Source of the DNA: Liolophura sinensis
Taxonomy: Eukaryota; Mollusca; Polyplacophora; Chitonida; Chitonidae
Direction: 5' to 3'
Assembly: GCF_032854445.1 (NCBI RefSeq)
Contig: NC_088306.1
Location: forward strand, 26,013,764 to 26,077,763
Length of the DNA: 64,000 nucleotides
The notes under the pieces are model-generated. The model saw only the letters and a list, made by a program, of their open reading frames with translations. It was not told where the DNA came from and did not search any database. Within the stretch, counting starts at the first letter, position 1, and each line of letters opens with the position of its first letter. This document shows, piece after piece, positions 49,771 through 62,597 of this stretch. Both the position numbers and the translations under genes were made by a program.

Positions 49771-51479
49771 GAGCTACTGATACATCCGATTCGACCTCGT
49801 GGTCAAACAGCTACATGGATAGACCGCGGTAAAACGACCAAAATAATGATCAAGAAGACGTTAAAGGAGGCAATCAAATAAAGACAGAAGTAGCGGTCAG
49901 TGCTTTTCAACACAATCTTTTATCAAACTTATGTACACAAAAATGAACGAATAGCAAAATATCAATGAAAAGCTCGGAAACATGTTGAATCTTCCCCTAT
50001 TGCAACGACGCACTTGTCATTGCCTGCAAAACACATAGGCATTGACGACATTGTCCCCTTGAACAAAACAACCAGACGGTGCGTTTTGACTCCCCAATTC
50101 GCAGAATGCGTGGCGACAAAAAATTGTGGTGAAAGGAAACTGTATAATCATTAACACCGAATAGATTGATGCCTTTTCCCGTTACAGCGATGAATACCTC
50201 TTTTATTTTCCAAACCATATATATACGTTCGCGGTGTTGTCGTTATAAACCTCCATGTGAAAACACATCGCAATTTCAGGACACTTATTCGTTTTACACA
50301 CCGTTTGAAACAGCTGGTTCGTTTGTGCATTGTTGTCATAATATTGCAAACAAGCAACTGTTAACAGCAACAATAAGCCGGCAATAAAACAAACTCCCAA
50401 CACTTTGATTTTTTTAGAAAGGCTGTAGTCCCGCCCAAAGGGTGGCATTGTGCAGTCGGGCTATTGTGATGAGACGTGGAATACCCAATCGACTGTGTAT
50501 AGGGTCTTTTATTTACTTTTCTTAAAAACGGCTTTTTCGTTTGAAAAGAGAGTGTGGTTTTATAGAAGAAGGACAAACAACAACACAATAAAAAGTACAT
50601 GAGCTTTTGTGGTGAGCTTTGTCAACTAACAAACGGCTCTAGGAACAAACCAGCAACGGCGCGGGCGAGTTTGAATGGCACGATATAAGCGAGCACAATG
50701 GAGCGACAATGGCCTTTGCAAAGCACCCATCGTTTACCCCTGCCAAGCACAAACCGCTTTATCTGACCCCACAATGGGGTATGGGACACGGGGGGAAATA
50801 GCAAATAGTCGAAAACAGCTTTCATCTCGACAGGTTGAATGGTTCTCAATAGAAAAGGTGTGGTTTGGCGGGGAGTATAAGCACTGTCATGAAGGCGATA
50901 AAGGAACGCGCTCTTGAATCGCTGGCCTTAATAATAGTCATTTAATAGGGGGAAAAGAATAGGGGAAAAATCCATTTGGACAAACCCCACGAGACAAACA
51001 GAATAAGAGTCGTCATAAAGGATGGGTTGAGAAAATATTTAGTGTGGGGGGAGCTGATATACTTCCACAGCTGCCTGATACAGTGTGATTCCCTCGTCCG
51101 ATACCGCGCCGAAGTCAGACTTATATCGGACGACGTATCCAAGGCCCAATGTGTACATACACTCAGTGAGTACTTGTCCTGCGCCGTTTAGAGTTTTCAT
51201 CCATAGGGTACAGAGTGAATGCTTCAAGTGTGCAAACAATAAACTGTTAAGCGTTTTTCTTTGTATGAAATGTTTGCTTGAGGAAGTGCTCCAGCATGTA
51301 GTAGATTCAACACGAAAGATTATATAAAATAATGCTGAAATATTAAAATATTGCGGAAAACACTAATTATTCCCTCGTAGAAGACTGATTGATTTGAAGG
51401 CTTGATGGAGGGATCGATTTAGTTTTTCGATCTATCCACATAATTTAAGACATACAGCATAGACAGTAAAACTGGAGCA
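49771..51479. other. Unique GC-balanced island (about 49900-51340)
   Basis: Non-repetitive DNA with short open frames on both strands but no recognisable protein. Visible motifs: CATTGTT (50328-50334), two ACAATGG (50695-50701 and 50706-50712) followed by tttgcaaag (50715-50723), and a cagctgcctg E-box near 51067-51076. Best candidate for a regulatory element on the 3' side of the Sox gene; function is inferred. Confidence 0.4.
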
Positions 51480-51720
51480 GCGACGACAGTGTGATAGCTG
51501 GTCGATGACATACGGCCTATTAACAGTTTTACCTCAGTTAGAGTTTTATTCTAACTGTTCATGTAAATGCACAATTAGTCGCAATTTACACACAGCCTAG
51601 CACCAAATTAAGTAAAAAAAATGCAGTGATGTTAATTGCAATTTATTAGAGTAGATTAGATCGCTGGTCCAGAATTACTCATAATGCTGGATTGTCATTA
51701 CATTTAACATTAAAGCACAT
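51480..51720 (+). repeat. Rep-2 copy (unnamed dispersed repeat)
   Basis: It aligns by eye with 57175-57415: ttacctcag, gttcatgtaaatgca, tgcaatttattag, agaattactcataatgctgg and gtcattacatttaacattaa recur in the same order and spacing. No known family recognised. Confidence 0.75.
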
Positions 51721-53238
51721 TAACCCAATACAAAGGGATGATGACATAGTACATTATCAAACCGTGAACACAGCTGGGTTAAAATTACACCAAAATACGC
51801 CGCGCTATACTTTACATCTGAATGTTAAAACCAACATTTTTGCAGTGAATGGTGGATGAGGAAAAGCATTTATGATTTTTGGGATACATAATCGACGCTG
51901 ATTGGCCGGCAGTGGAGATAGGGTTTCCTACGGTTAAATCTTGGTCACGCTTGAATAAATGTACCATACCTAAAATTCAGCTTACGCAAGGCTTAACTTG
52001 GACTTTCTTATCTGTCACATCAGCCAGTCAAAATCGATTATGTATACATTTAACACTCCCTGGCGTGCTAGCACTTTAACATTAAATTATATCAGATTAT
52101 GTTCCGCATTATACTTGTAAAAACATCTTATAATCTGATATTATATGAAAAATATCTGCAAACCATCCGTGAATACGTGAAGTTTTAATTACCGGTATTT
52201 TAATATTCCATGACGCTTAATGCCACGGTATTTAAGATGTTGACACTAATACCTTACTTCATTTAACAGGCATCTTTTCAACCTCTGTAAAATGATGATA
52301 TTTTTCCTTTCAAGAAAGACGTTATTTTGTTGGGTTTTTTTTTCAGCCAGTGTTTGTGCGAGATGAAAAGTCTCCGTCGTTTTCAAACGTACATTTTTCA
52401 ACACTAAACATCACCGTGGTGTTTTAGTTCCAGTGTTTAACTGAAAAGTGAAAGTTTGCTTCTACTATATAAGATACAGCTTTCAAAGTGACATGATTCA
52501 CATGCGTACTTCATTATAACTTGTAAACCGTGCGAGCTACTCCCCTTCTTTTGCTGTTGTACTCGGATTTCTTTCCGTGTCTATTAGTTACCCTGTTTCT
52601 AACATAGAAAAAGTTGTCACACTTTGTACTGATAGCCCTGGCACAAGCTGTTACGTTGTAACCTGTTACCTGTTACAATCACGTGTTCTGACGTCAGCGC
52701 ACGCGCCGGGAGTTCGGTTACATATTACCATATTAAAAATAGAACAATAGTGGTGCTCGGGATATGCTATTACAAAGTGTATATTTAGCAAATGTGGATC
52801 TTGAACAAGGATTTGCGTTATTTGATATCAACATCTGACAAAAACTGGCCTACTTGTCTTAAGCTCTCACTGAATGGAGCATGGAGAGGCCGTATGTGAC
52901 TTATTCCTTTTCGTTCTTGTTAATACTCGAAGCATACCCTCACCGACGAGGAAACTAGATCGAAGCAGGCAAGAGTCAATTTGAAATTATGTAATTTACT
53001 TGAATGTAATAGATGAAAACACGTATCTATATATGTTTACGGAACTTGGAAACGTCTTCGTAATTCCGTCACCTTACTTCTGGATAAAAACTTCCGGGGA
53101 AAATCGAAAATTGGACTTAATTTGATTTGAAAATGACCACTGGAACATCAACAAAGGTTTACCAGTGTAAAAAGTGCATGTATAGAGATGTGGTCAGTTT
53201 GGCATAGATTTGTTCAGAAAATCATTACTTATATAGAG
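51721..53238. other. Non-coding DNA
   Basis: AT-rich, no gene. A small imperfect hairpin lies at 52092-52134 (arms atatcagattatg and cttataatctgatat), perhaps a decayed foldback element. Confidence 0.4.
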
Positions 53239-53485
53239 GCGGGGCCTCTGCTTGTGGCCTAGTCGTTGGGCGTGCCAGCGTGGCGCATCGACCCAGTAAC
53301 CTCTCACCAAATGCGGTCGCTGTGAGCTCAAGTCCAGCTCACGCTGGCTTCCTCTCCGGCGTCTGTCAACAACCTGCGGACTGTCGCGAGTTTCTCCGGG
53401 CTCTGTCCGATTTCCGCCCACCTTAAAGCTGGCCTCGTCGTATAAGTGAAATATTGTTGAGTACGGCGTAAAATCTTAATCAAAT
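53239..53485 (+). mobile_element. SINE-A copy, near full length
   Basis: It holds the whole family order: the head (ggggcctctgcttgtggcct), the A-box-like gtggcctagtcgttgggcg, the B-box region gtgagctcaagtccagctc, ctggcttcctctccggcg, the body, then cgtcgtataagtgaaatatt and gagtacggcgtaaaa. No clear target-site duplication. Confidence 0.9.
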
Positions 53486-53664
53486 TAATCTTTATTTAAG
53501 GAATACTCTTTGGGTAAGATAGTACCTATATACAGGATGAGTTTATAAGGTCCCTGATGTGGTGTTTCTTTCATCTCCAAAACCGCATTCGTACGATGCG
53601 ATTTGTTGTATGGACTCAATGAATGGATACAAGAGAAACGCTATTCCATACAGAGTTCGTAGAA

Positions 53665-53815
53665 TTCGACAAATCGTACGGTGTCGAACTCGACAAATCG
53701 TACGGCGTTGAACGTAACAAATCTCACCGTGTTGAACGGGATGAATCGTACCGTGTTGAACGTGACAAATCGTACCGTTTTGAAGGTGACAAGTCGTAAC
53801 GTGTTGAACGTGTTT
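53665..53815. repeat. Minisatellite, 24-bp unit, about 6 copies
   Basis: Units around gttgaacgtgacaaatcgta with substitutions. The 24-bp period keeps short frames open on both strands, which is not evidence of coding. Confidence 0.9.
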
Positions 53816-54052
53816 GTATGGACTAAGGTTTGTTCTGTTTTCATTCGTCCTATAGAATTCCAGGAGTCGATACGACAAATGACAAAGTAAGAGTGTGACT
53901 TTCACTAAACTTACTCTGAACTTTCACTCAACTTGGACCTACGCATCTGTTAGAGTGAAATGTGTTGCAAATCGGGCAAACATAAGACATTTATTTACTT
54001 CATTGTTGTTTAACGCAATAGTCATGAAGTTTTCAGTTCTACCATGACGATC
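53816..54052. other. Non-coding DNA
   Basis: Unique, no supported feature. Confidence 0.4.
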
Positions 54053-54130
54053 TGATGTTTGGGTGAAGGAAACCAGAGACCATCGGCAAGTTACTGATCG
54101 ACTTTCCCACATGTGCTTCAGTTATTGTAG
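54053..54130 (-). mobile_element. SINE-C fragment
   Basis: ggaaaccagagaccatcggc, aagttactgatcgac and tttcccacatgtg are a reverse-complement SINE-C body. It lies directly left of Rep-1. Confidence 0.65.
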
Positions 54131-54151
54131 GTCTAGGGGCTGTACATGCAT

Positions 54152-54495
54152 CGTGTTGAATTAGATCGCCACGCTGGGTATATGAACAGTTGCAGTCAAA
54201 GCGCAACCGAGATACATATGTTATTGTCGACAACGTATATACTAGCATGGTACACGATTTGAATACTGATTTCACTCGTTCGCCCAGAACATACCTAGCG
54301 TCTATCCAACATCAATGAAAACTGTTGACTGCTTCTCTTTGCATGATTCCGTCTTATTTTCGTACTTTAAGTACTTTCTTAGTTCATTGGTAGTTTGTGT
54401 TAAATGCCGTTTTGAGGCTTGGCCTTGCGATAATTGACCTAGAACGTCCATCCTGGTAGACGGCTCGTATACGAATGTGTTTCGACGCATAGGTA
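54152..54495 (+). repeat. Rep-1 copy (unnamed dispersed repeat)
   Basis: Second long copy of the repeat at 31118-31455, in the same orientation. Best-kept blocks: gtatatgaacagttg, agcatggtacacgatttgaa, ctttgcatgattcc and gcttggccttgcgataattg. Confidence 0.8.
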
Positions 54496-54792
54496 TATCG
54501 ACTATAGATCACGAGCCGCTACCACAATCACGAGATAGAAAGTTGCCCTGTTCTACAAAGCCAAGGAAGTTACAGATTTAAATTACAATGCACCTGTACA
54601 TAGAATGGCCACGTAATACACTCTACACATACGTATCACCATGGTAATCACAACATAGCGTATTACTTTGTCAGACGTGGGACGATGTTTCTGTTGCAGC
54701 ATTCCATATTCGTACTCATAGGCTATGATGCCATGAGTGAAGTTATCAATATAATGACCCTGAAAGGACCGTGACCAAGTGTAATGTTTATC

Positions 54793-55020
54793 CACTTATT
54801 TATTTCATTGGTGTTTTATGCCGTTCTGAAGAATATTTCAATTATATTTATATCAGCATTATGATAGAAAGAAACGGGGATGAGCACGACTGAAGAGAAA
54901 GCCAGGATGAGTTGCCAAATGCAATAGCTGACAGACTGACTCACTCTGTGGTTAGAAGCAGGGCTTGACTTCTTTAATTTTCCTGATCTGAAATGCACCG
55001 CTCTACCAACAGAGCAACAC
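54793..55020 (-). mobile_element. SINE-A-like copy with tRNA-like head
   Basis: Plus strand: ttatttcattggtgttttat, gaagaatatttcaattatat and cagcattatgatagaaagaa. On the minus strand the head reads gttgctctgttggtagagcg, an A-box-like sequence; its B box is degenerate. Confidence 0.7.
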
Positions 55021-56120
55021 CATACATGACACCAAACGAAGCACCAGAGATGACACCATATCATATCAACAATACGTTGCATCATGTTGCAAAGAAAGGA
55101 TTAGATTAAGTTTCGTTAGTTAGTGACTAACTCTCGTTGGCCAGTTGTTCAAAACTGCACTAAAATGAATATTAAATGTTATTATCAGTCTCATCCTAAT
55201 ACAAAGTAAATGACAAAGTTGTCTGAAGCCATACTCAGGCGACGCACCTTTAGCAAGGTACGAACTTCCTACATGCGGGGTACAGAAATGCACGCCAGAA
55301 TGACGCATGCGCGTCGTTCACCATTCATAGCCAAAAGTTCCCGTGCGGCGGTAAAAATGGAGAAGTTCTTGATCGAAGACACTTGACCTCAGGTGAAAAC
55401 TTGTTTCTCTCCTGGGTCTGAGATCTGCAAATATACCTAGTTTTACGCCGTTTTCCTACTCAGTCCTTCTCAGCAGCATTAGTTCCATGAAACATGTGAA
55501 AAGACTCTAGGCAACTGATTAAAGAGATGCGTGTTTCGGCACTGATTTTTTGACGTTTTGAAAACAAAAACAATCAGCCCGAGCTATTCCTGTATCCACT
55601 CGATAATTACGTGTCTTACACACCACAATTATGCATGATGCAAAGCACAGTTCATTGATTTCATCATATCTAGTCAAATCGTCTCAACTAACCCAAATTT
55701 GATTTCAAATATAGATCTTAATTAAATGGAGCAGTTTTGTGCAATGTCTGCTCCAACTGCAAAGCTTACCGTTGGAAATCTCGTATCAGAATCTTTCACC
55801 CTGTCCCGAGTACATTCTCTTTGGGGCACGCTACGTATACATTTAGATTGTAATCGAAGAGTCATATTTGTTGTCTCTTGGTGCCATCTGTGGAACGTGC
55901 AGAGACATGGATAATGATTCCAACCACTGGATTCTATGTTTCAAATGTTTGAAACATCCTATGCTCACAGACAACTGAAAAACGAAATCTGTCATTGCAC
56001 GTGAAAACAAGGTTACTTGTCATGAACTTGGCAATCTCCTCAATGCATCTAACGTCACAGCTGACTCCTTGATGGGTAATACGGGGTTGCTCAAGCCCGA
56101 GACCATCTGCGTATAGTCTA
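55021..56120. other. Non-coding DNA
   Basis: Unique, no gene recognised. A few SINE-B-like words (atgacacca) occur at about 55020-55070. Confidence 0.4.
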
Positions 56121-56200
56121 ACGTTGGTTGAAGATCAGTTGTCTTCCACTAATACGATGCACATATCTATACGTAACACGGGGGGCAAGGTGGTCAGGAA
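56121..56200 (+). mobile_element. SINE-C fragment
   Basis: cgttggttgaagatcagttg, tcttccactaatacgatgca and ctatacgtaacacg match the SINE-C central body (compare 24984-25042). Confidence 0.65.
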
Positions 56201-56394
56201 ATTTTTCAAAGGTGTTTTGTTTAAACAACATGCAAATTTACACAGTAGTGACCAACAAGTGAATTATTATCTGAGCTTAAAGTTCTGTCTCACTGCGACT
56301 ATCGGTCCCTTGATCAATTATCACGCGTGCATGTTCAAATCAAGTTTTCGCTGCGGCTTTATGTCAGGTTAAAACTTGAGGATGCACAAATCTC

Positions 56395-56475
56395 CCTCTT
56401 CATGGCTGGGTTTGAACACATGCCTGTTTTAAAATCGAGGTATGACAGCCATTTAGTCGAGGTGGGACTGGGAAA
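56395..56475 (-). mobile_element. tRNA-derived SINE head
   Basis: Minus strand: A-box-like ctaaatggctgtcatacctc and B box gtgttcaaaccc, in tRNA order and spacing. Confidence 0.55.
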
Positions 56476-57174
56476 ATGAAAGCATAAATAAAGCCAGCCG
56501 ACAAAATAAGTTATTCAAAGTAGCAATATCACGTGCACAGATGCATCTACATAGCCAAAAATTGCCGAAAACGGTCGATATGGCTGACATATCAGCTCGC
56601 ACGGCTCCGGAAATCGCACCAGGGAAACCGGAAATTTTCATGCTTCCATAAGTGACCATTGCACTTACAGGGGGCTTTCACGGGGGCTCCGAGGTGCAAT
56701 ACAGAGATGATGATAGGTACAATGTAGGTGGATCACAGGGGTAAAGACATCAGTGCCCTCAGTGGTCAAAAACCGCGACGGATCATCATTCCAAAGCATG
56801 CGCAATGAGATTCCTTTTCCCACGCAAAGGCGACTCTATCCCAACCCAAATTGAGCAACATTCCCTCGTATATGACATGAACACTATACGCATGGGTTGG
56901 TTCTATTATGATATTAAAAAATCAAGGCATCGCCAATGTATACCGCTTGTATTAACTGAAATTAAAGTGGATAGCAACTCTTGACAAAGATCCCGCCACG
57001 AAAGGCGTAAGTTTGTGAAACCTTTTACAATCACGTGGCGATGCTTCGATGTCTTCGTTATGTTTGATGTATGGAAATAATTGATCGAAAAGAAAATGAC
57101 AAATTTATTTTAGCCATATATAGTCATACATTATTATTAAAGTCTGCAGCTTAGAGAGAAAAATCCGAGCAGCA
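56476..57174. other. Non-coding DNA
   Basis: Unique, no supported feature. Confidence 0.4.
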
Positions 57175-57415
57175 ATGGTAGGGTGACAATTGGCAAATAG
57201 TCACACGTAACCGGTGAAACACCGCATTTTGTCAATTTACCTCAGCTTGGGCTTTATTCTGTCTGTTCATGTAAATGCATAAATAGCAGGAGTTGACACC
57301 GTGGCTTCAGCAGAATTAGGTTAAAAAATGCGGTGGTGCTTAATGCAATTTATTAGACGTCATTGGTTTAGAATAACTCAAAATGCTGTTTTGTCGTCAC
57401 ATTAAAACAACGCAG
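57175..57415 (+). repeat. Rep-2 copy (unnamed dispersed repeat)
   Basis: Opens with gtgacaattggcaaatagtc and taaccggtgaaaca, then tcaatttacctcag, the block shared with 51480-51720 (gttcatgtaaatgcataaat, tgcaatttattagac) and gaataactcaaaatgctg. Confidence 0.78.
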
Positions 57416-60400
57416 GCCTCATGTTATGTGCAGAAGGATACAACATTGATGATACTCTCTGCACTGCTCATACAAAACTGGCCTCAATCTATACCATATT
57501 TTATCCAGTGCGTTATCAGTGACACAGAGCGTGCATATTGCAGGTCTTCATCCCGACTACAAGCTGTTTGAAAGCCGTAAAATTTCTGTGCCTTTGTTTG
57601 AAATATGGAACGTAAAGTCACACAAGGTCTGCCTTTTTATTATTTTAATAATCGCCATTCTATCAAAAATTTATGCGGTGCTGAACCATTTTCTGGCAGA
57701 ACTGGTGTGAATGCACCCTTCCTACACAGCCAGTTGATTGTATCAGAAAATGCCATATTGTTCGGGGACGATGGAATTATGTTTACCATAGGGCCGTTTG
57801 CGAGAGCTTTAATCTTTGGGAAAAGTTAACAAAAGGTTTTTGATAAAATTAATTTGAATGTTTCTCTGTAGAAACTGTTATCGACCAGGAAAAATCGGTA
57901 CTTGTCGGAGCAACTCTGTTAAATTAAAGGCCGCATAAATAGCAAAGTTTTTGCAGGCCTATTATACAGTTTATAAGCCAAGCAAGGTTTTAGTCAAAAA
58001 AACCCGATCAATCGGCGCTGGATCTGAAAGTCCATAAGAACAGAGTATCGCAGAAAAATCTTTTCATGTGATGCAAGCTCTAGTTGAGAAAAGACCGCCA
58101 TAGCCTCAAAGATCACTGTACGAGTCAACAACCCCTCCTTTTTAAAGCTATTCATCTATGAAAAGAGCTACTTCTACAGCCATGTATTGGCCCTTTTATC
58201 AACATACTCCGCAGTGTGGAGGCTGAATGGAACTGAATGATTTTCAATTTTCTCTCGCACAATGGCGAAATCGGACTGAATAGAACCTGTGTTGATTTCA
58301 TTACTGGCTATGACAATGACGGGAGAATATCTGTCGAGCTGGACTCAATGGTCGGTATTTGTCTGCCCCTATTCATTATGTCATGTACAAAAGCCAGTCT
58401 CGCAGACCCCATTCAGTTCTATTCACAGCCCCTACTTCTAGAGGTATTGTCCCCTCTCAATGGAACCTTCCTATGGCGCTGTTCTCCTATTATGACTGTA
58501 TTATGAAGAGCTTGTTGGTCTAAATTATAGCGAAGACTTTCAGTAGTTACTTGCCTCCAGAAGCGCCCCAGAGAAAGAAGGAAAAGCCGAAGAAAAAAAC
58601 GTCGAAGAAAACACATTCATCGCTTTTCGAAATTCATTTCTTCTTTGAAGGCCAACAATAAATGTTTGTGCGTGGTCCGAACCCCAAGAAAAATGAGATG
58701 CTATTTAGTGGGCATAAGGACTAGAGAGCACTCAAATCACCTTTGTGTTCAGCGCGTATTAATATAAGAAAACCGGATCGCGAATTAATGCGAAAAGGTC
58801 ACGTTTGAGAAAAACTCCCCTGGATTGAGTCCGTGTCGTTTTCAATACAAGGTTCTGCTAAAAGAGAACTTAGACAACTTCGGTCTTATCGTCTATTATT
58901 CCGTCTTAATCTGCAGGCCATTTTTCTACAGGTCTTAAAAGCCCCTTTCTTTGCTTTTTCTCGGTATTGTGTGTATTGTAAATTTAAACATGTTCGCCGT
59001 GCTTGTGGGTGACGGGTTGAGTCTCGGGTTGAAAACAGCCACCCAACGCAGGCCAGAAAGGAAACAAATCTCATAAAGTTAAGCATTGCCAGGAACATAA
59101 TACCGTATGGTGTATGGGAGCGAAACCACAACGTGGTATGAAACAGTGGCTATGATTGGCTGAGGTCTGACACGCCCGCACAACACGGCAGCTTGTTCAG
59201 CGTGCTTTAGTGTTGGAGAACACCCTTATTTCCACCAGACTGGCTCTTGCAAATGTTGTTAGAATATACAGACCTACTGTTAGAATTGAGAGAGGATATA
59301 TTCAGCTGGTATCTGAACACATTATAACTAATTCTATACCTTTCATGGTTAATTTACTGCATTTTGATACGTGTGTTTGATGTTTGAACGGAATTTGTGT
59401 TGAATTTAAGTATTTTTGTAAAATTCTAACTGATTAACACGGCTTAATACAAAGACAGAGTTTAAGGGTCGATTCCACAAACCGATGTCTTGAAGACATT
59501 ATTTTAAACTTTAACACGTTACGGAGATTTTGGTCTATAAGAAGTTCAATTTCTGACACATTTACCTTAACGTAACAGTTGTTAGGTGTCCCCAATTTTG
59601 ACTCATGAGGCCTATTTTTACTTTTTACCTATGTACTTAACTGGTTTTGTGAAATCTTCTCTGGAATACTACGGCGTTATTTGATATCAGTTTATCTGTT
59701 TCAGTAACGTACTCACCTTTCACTGTATATAGTGTACTGTACACTGTTGGCCTTCTGATAAGACATGTCGAGTCTCCCTTGTACATAGTGTTTTAACAAA
59801 TGCTATTTTACTATGTAAAATACTGTGTGAAATAATGCTCTCAATTATAGCCTAACCGTATACATGTGGTCCTAACGACGAAACATGTGTTCGGTCAAAA
59901 TAAACTTTAATATACTTACGTTTATAACGAACACCAAGCAGATGATAAAGTATGCCACTGGGTTTCAGCAACGTTTTCAAAACATAACAAAATGTCTATA
60001 AAACGAATTACAACTCAGCATGTGCTAAACGAGCCTAGTATAGATTTTTAATTATTCCAACCGATTGTAATTGTCTGTCAACATTTCACACACGTGTTTC
60101 GCGCAGCCGGTCCACGTGGTAGCCATTGGTTACGGGATGTATCTTTCCCAAATCTGTTAGCCATTGATGACCATGTCGGCGGGGGCGTTACGGTTACTTA
60201 TGGCAACTGTCAGTGTAATGTTCAACCAGTTGTTGGTATCTGTCAATCAACCAGGCGATCGTCAAAAGCCTCTTTTCACACGTCAACTGTTTTTCGGCTG
60301 AAGTCTGGACCGATGTTTGTTTTGAGTTCTTGATAAGTGTTTCATATGTTTGTTGAATCTGTTTGCCAAAACTTTGAGCATTTGTTTGGCAGAAGGGGCA

Positions 60401-61380
60401 AAAGTCTCAGCAGCAGTTGCTAATAGGTAAGAAGAAACTGTTTAACTTGCTTTCTGATGGAACATTTGCCAACTCAGTTTTGCGAGTAGATAAAGGTGAC
60501 TCTGTTCCAAGGTAATTGGATGCCACATATGAACACTCGTACATTGTGTTCGTTTGTGAGTTGTTTTGTTGTCTATCAAAGCCTCCTGCTTGATTTTCGA
60601 TAAACCAGGCAATAGCGTTAATATAACAAACATTCGGTTCAAGCTTTTCGGTTAATCCAAACTGAGACCGTGGGGCACTGCATAAAAATAAATAAATATA
60701 TTCTCCACAGTTTTAAACGTGACTAAAACTGCAGGGTTCAATGAAGAAAATCCTATCTCCCCTCTCCGCCAATCGCCGTCGATTTTGTATCCATGGTGGG
60801 GGGTGTGTACACTGCTGCTATTGAAGCAATTACATGAACAGTTAAAGAGTTAGTTGTAGTTACATTTTTAAGTACATATTCAATCCTAGAAACCGCTTTT
60901 TCACTTCTTTATTCAGTTGTGGCTTACGTGTGAAAGAAATCGGTGAGATTCAAGTCCGTAACTCACTCCATCTCACCAACAGGCCAAATGCGTGACGTCA
61001 TAGTCCACACCTAAGACTATTCTATTCACGACGCCTCGATGAGTCAATAAATGACTCATACAATGAATTTCTCTCTTTATCTAAAAATAAATCAAGCAAA
61101 TTAATCGATGAAGTCATGAGAGAATCAACCATTTATCAATAAAGAAACACATGCATGACTGAGTCACGGAATATCTCAGTAACTGAATCAAACAAACATG
61201 AATTTTGCATGCGCGTGACAGAATGTCGCCGTGTGTAACACGTTTAATGACATGTCTGCTGAAGCAATTATTATATAATAAATGCATGTCCATAAAACAC
61301 ACTGTCGTTAACTTCGGTGTCCTAGTTTTAAATGAAACTTCAGACGTTAACTAATATGGAGACATTCTATTCTCTTTTCT
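57416..61380. other. Non-coding DNA with an island at about 58060-59240
   Basis: The island is non-repetitive and GC-balanced; it includes an inverted CCAAT (gattggct, 59153-59160) and no recognisable protein. The remainder is AT-rich and featureless. No gene is supported across these 4 kb. Confidence 0.4.
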
Positions 61381-61536
61381 CTCCGGCCGTAAGTGGGAAG
61401 GTCTGTCAGCAACCTGCGGATGGTCGTGGGTTTCCCCCGGGCTGTGCCCGGTTTCCACCCACCATAATGCTGGCCGCCGTCGTATAAGTGAAATATTCTT
61501 GAGTACGGCGTAAAACACCAATCAAATCAAATCAAA
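61381..61536 (+). mobile_element. SINE-A copy, 5'-truncated, with perfect 15-bp target-site duplication
   Basis: It starts at ctccggccgtaagtgggaag and runs to the 3' end with an (ATCAA)n tail. The 15-base flank tctattctcttttct is identical on both sides (61366-61380 and 61537-61551). The body is close to the family consensus, so the insertion is probably recent. Confidence 0.95.
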
Positions 61537-61566
61537 TCTATTCTCTTTTCTTCTACATTTCAGAAA

Positions 61567-61925
61567 TGAATGTATGAATGCACGAGGTTTAACGCCGCAC
61601 TTAAGAACTTTTTCAGTCATATGACGACGAGGAGACATTAGGCCGTGTACATATAATGTCTTCTTCTGGCAGGGCGAGTGCATGTCGCAAAAGTGCTGCG
61701 CCCCTGAAGTATCCTGTCGAAGACACCAGACATGACACCCCACCAAGCCACATTATAATGAAACCGAGCCAACCAGTCCTATTTCCTCGCTCTCACCTCT
61801 CATCGCCGAGCGCCGATGCAGTAACAAGTACCATTTTAAAGCCTTTGGTATGACCCCACTCGGCTTATATCCCGGGTCTCCCAACCTCGAGGCGAACGCT
61901 CTTACCATTAGGCCACTTAAGCGGG
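61567..61925 (-). mobile_element. SINE-B copy, near full length, with target-site duplication
   Basis: Minus strand: head with A box (gtggcctaatggtaagagcg) and a weak B-box region, the body (gactggttggctcgg, ggggtgtcatgtctggtgtc, agaagaagacattatatg) and the tail gtcatatgactgaaaaagtt. Flanks ctacatttcagaaa (61553-61566) and ctacatttaagaaa (61926-61939) match at 13 of 14 positions. Confidence 0.9.
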
Positions 61926-61939
61926 CTACATTTAAGAAA

Positions 61940-62370
61940 ATCAACAGATGTCCGCCAGAGTTCATTGAAGAAACAGTTATTTATTGACAGTCTTGGTTTG
62001 TAGCCAAATCTCTTCTCCATTTCTCGGGGAATTTCAACTCAGGGTCGATTGTTTCTTTCTCTGTCTTCTTATAAAGTGTGCATCAAGCGTTAAAGTGTTT
62101 TTAAATCAAAGAGGATTGCATACTATATGACTATAAATTAATCATACCTTAATTTTTGGTATATTTACTTTGAAGAGAAAAAAAGGATCAGAACCTTTGT
62201 TCACTAAGTTTGAGGGTTAGGGCCTCCTTTTTTCAGAATGAAATCAATTTTGGAGTGATAATTCTACCACCAAACAACGTATATTCTCCTGATGAAAATC
62301 TACATTACGTCACATGTTTTACATCCATGGTAAATGGAAAGCGTATACCCGGCGTAGAGGGATACTTGTA
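61940..62370. other. Non-coding DNA
   Basis: Unique, AT-rich, no supported feature. Confidence 0.4.
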
Positions 62371-62586
62371 TTTATTTTATTTATTTAATTGGTATTCTAC
62401 GCCATACTCAAGAATATTTCACTATACGATGACGGTCAGCAGGCAGGTTGCTGGAAGACCTTCCCACGTGCGGCAAGAGAGAAAGCCAGCGTCAGCTGGA
62501 CTTGAACTCAAATCGACCGCATTGGTGTGAGGCTGCCGGGTCATTGCGCCTTGGTGGCACGTTAAACTCCTCGGCCACGGGGCCCC
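62371..62586 (-). mobile_element. SINE-A copy, near full length with internal deletion
   Basis: Plus strand: (TTTAT)n tail, gccatactcaagaatatttc, a shortened core (ggtcagcaggcaggttgctg), gaccttcccacgtgcgg, the B-box region ctggacttgaactcaaatcg, cgcattggtgtgaggctgcc and a head ending in cggccacggggcccc. Roughly 50 bases of the central body (the accggacagagccc part) are missing. Confidence 0.88.
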
Positions 62587-62597
62587 GGGATGTTCGC

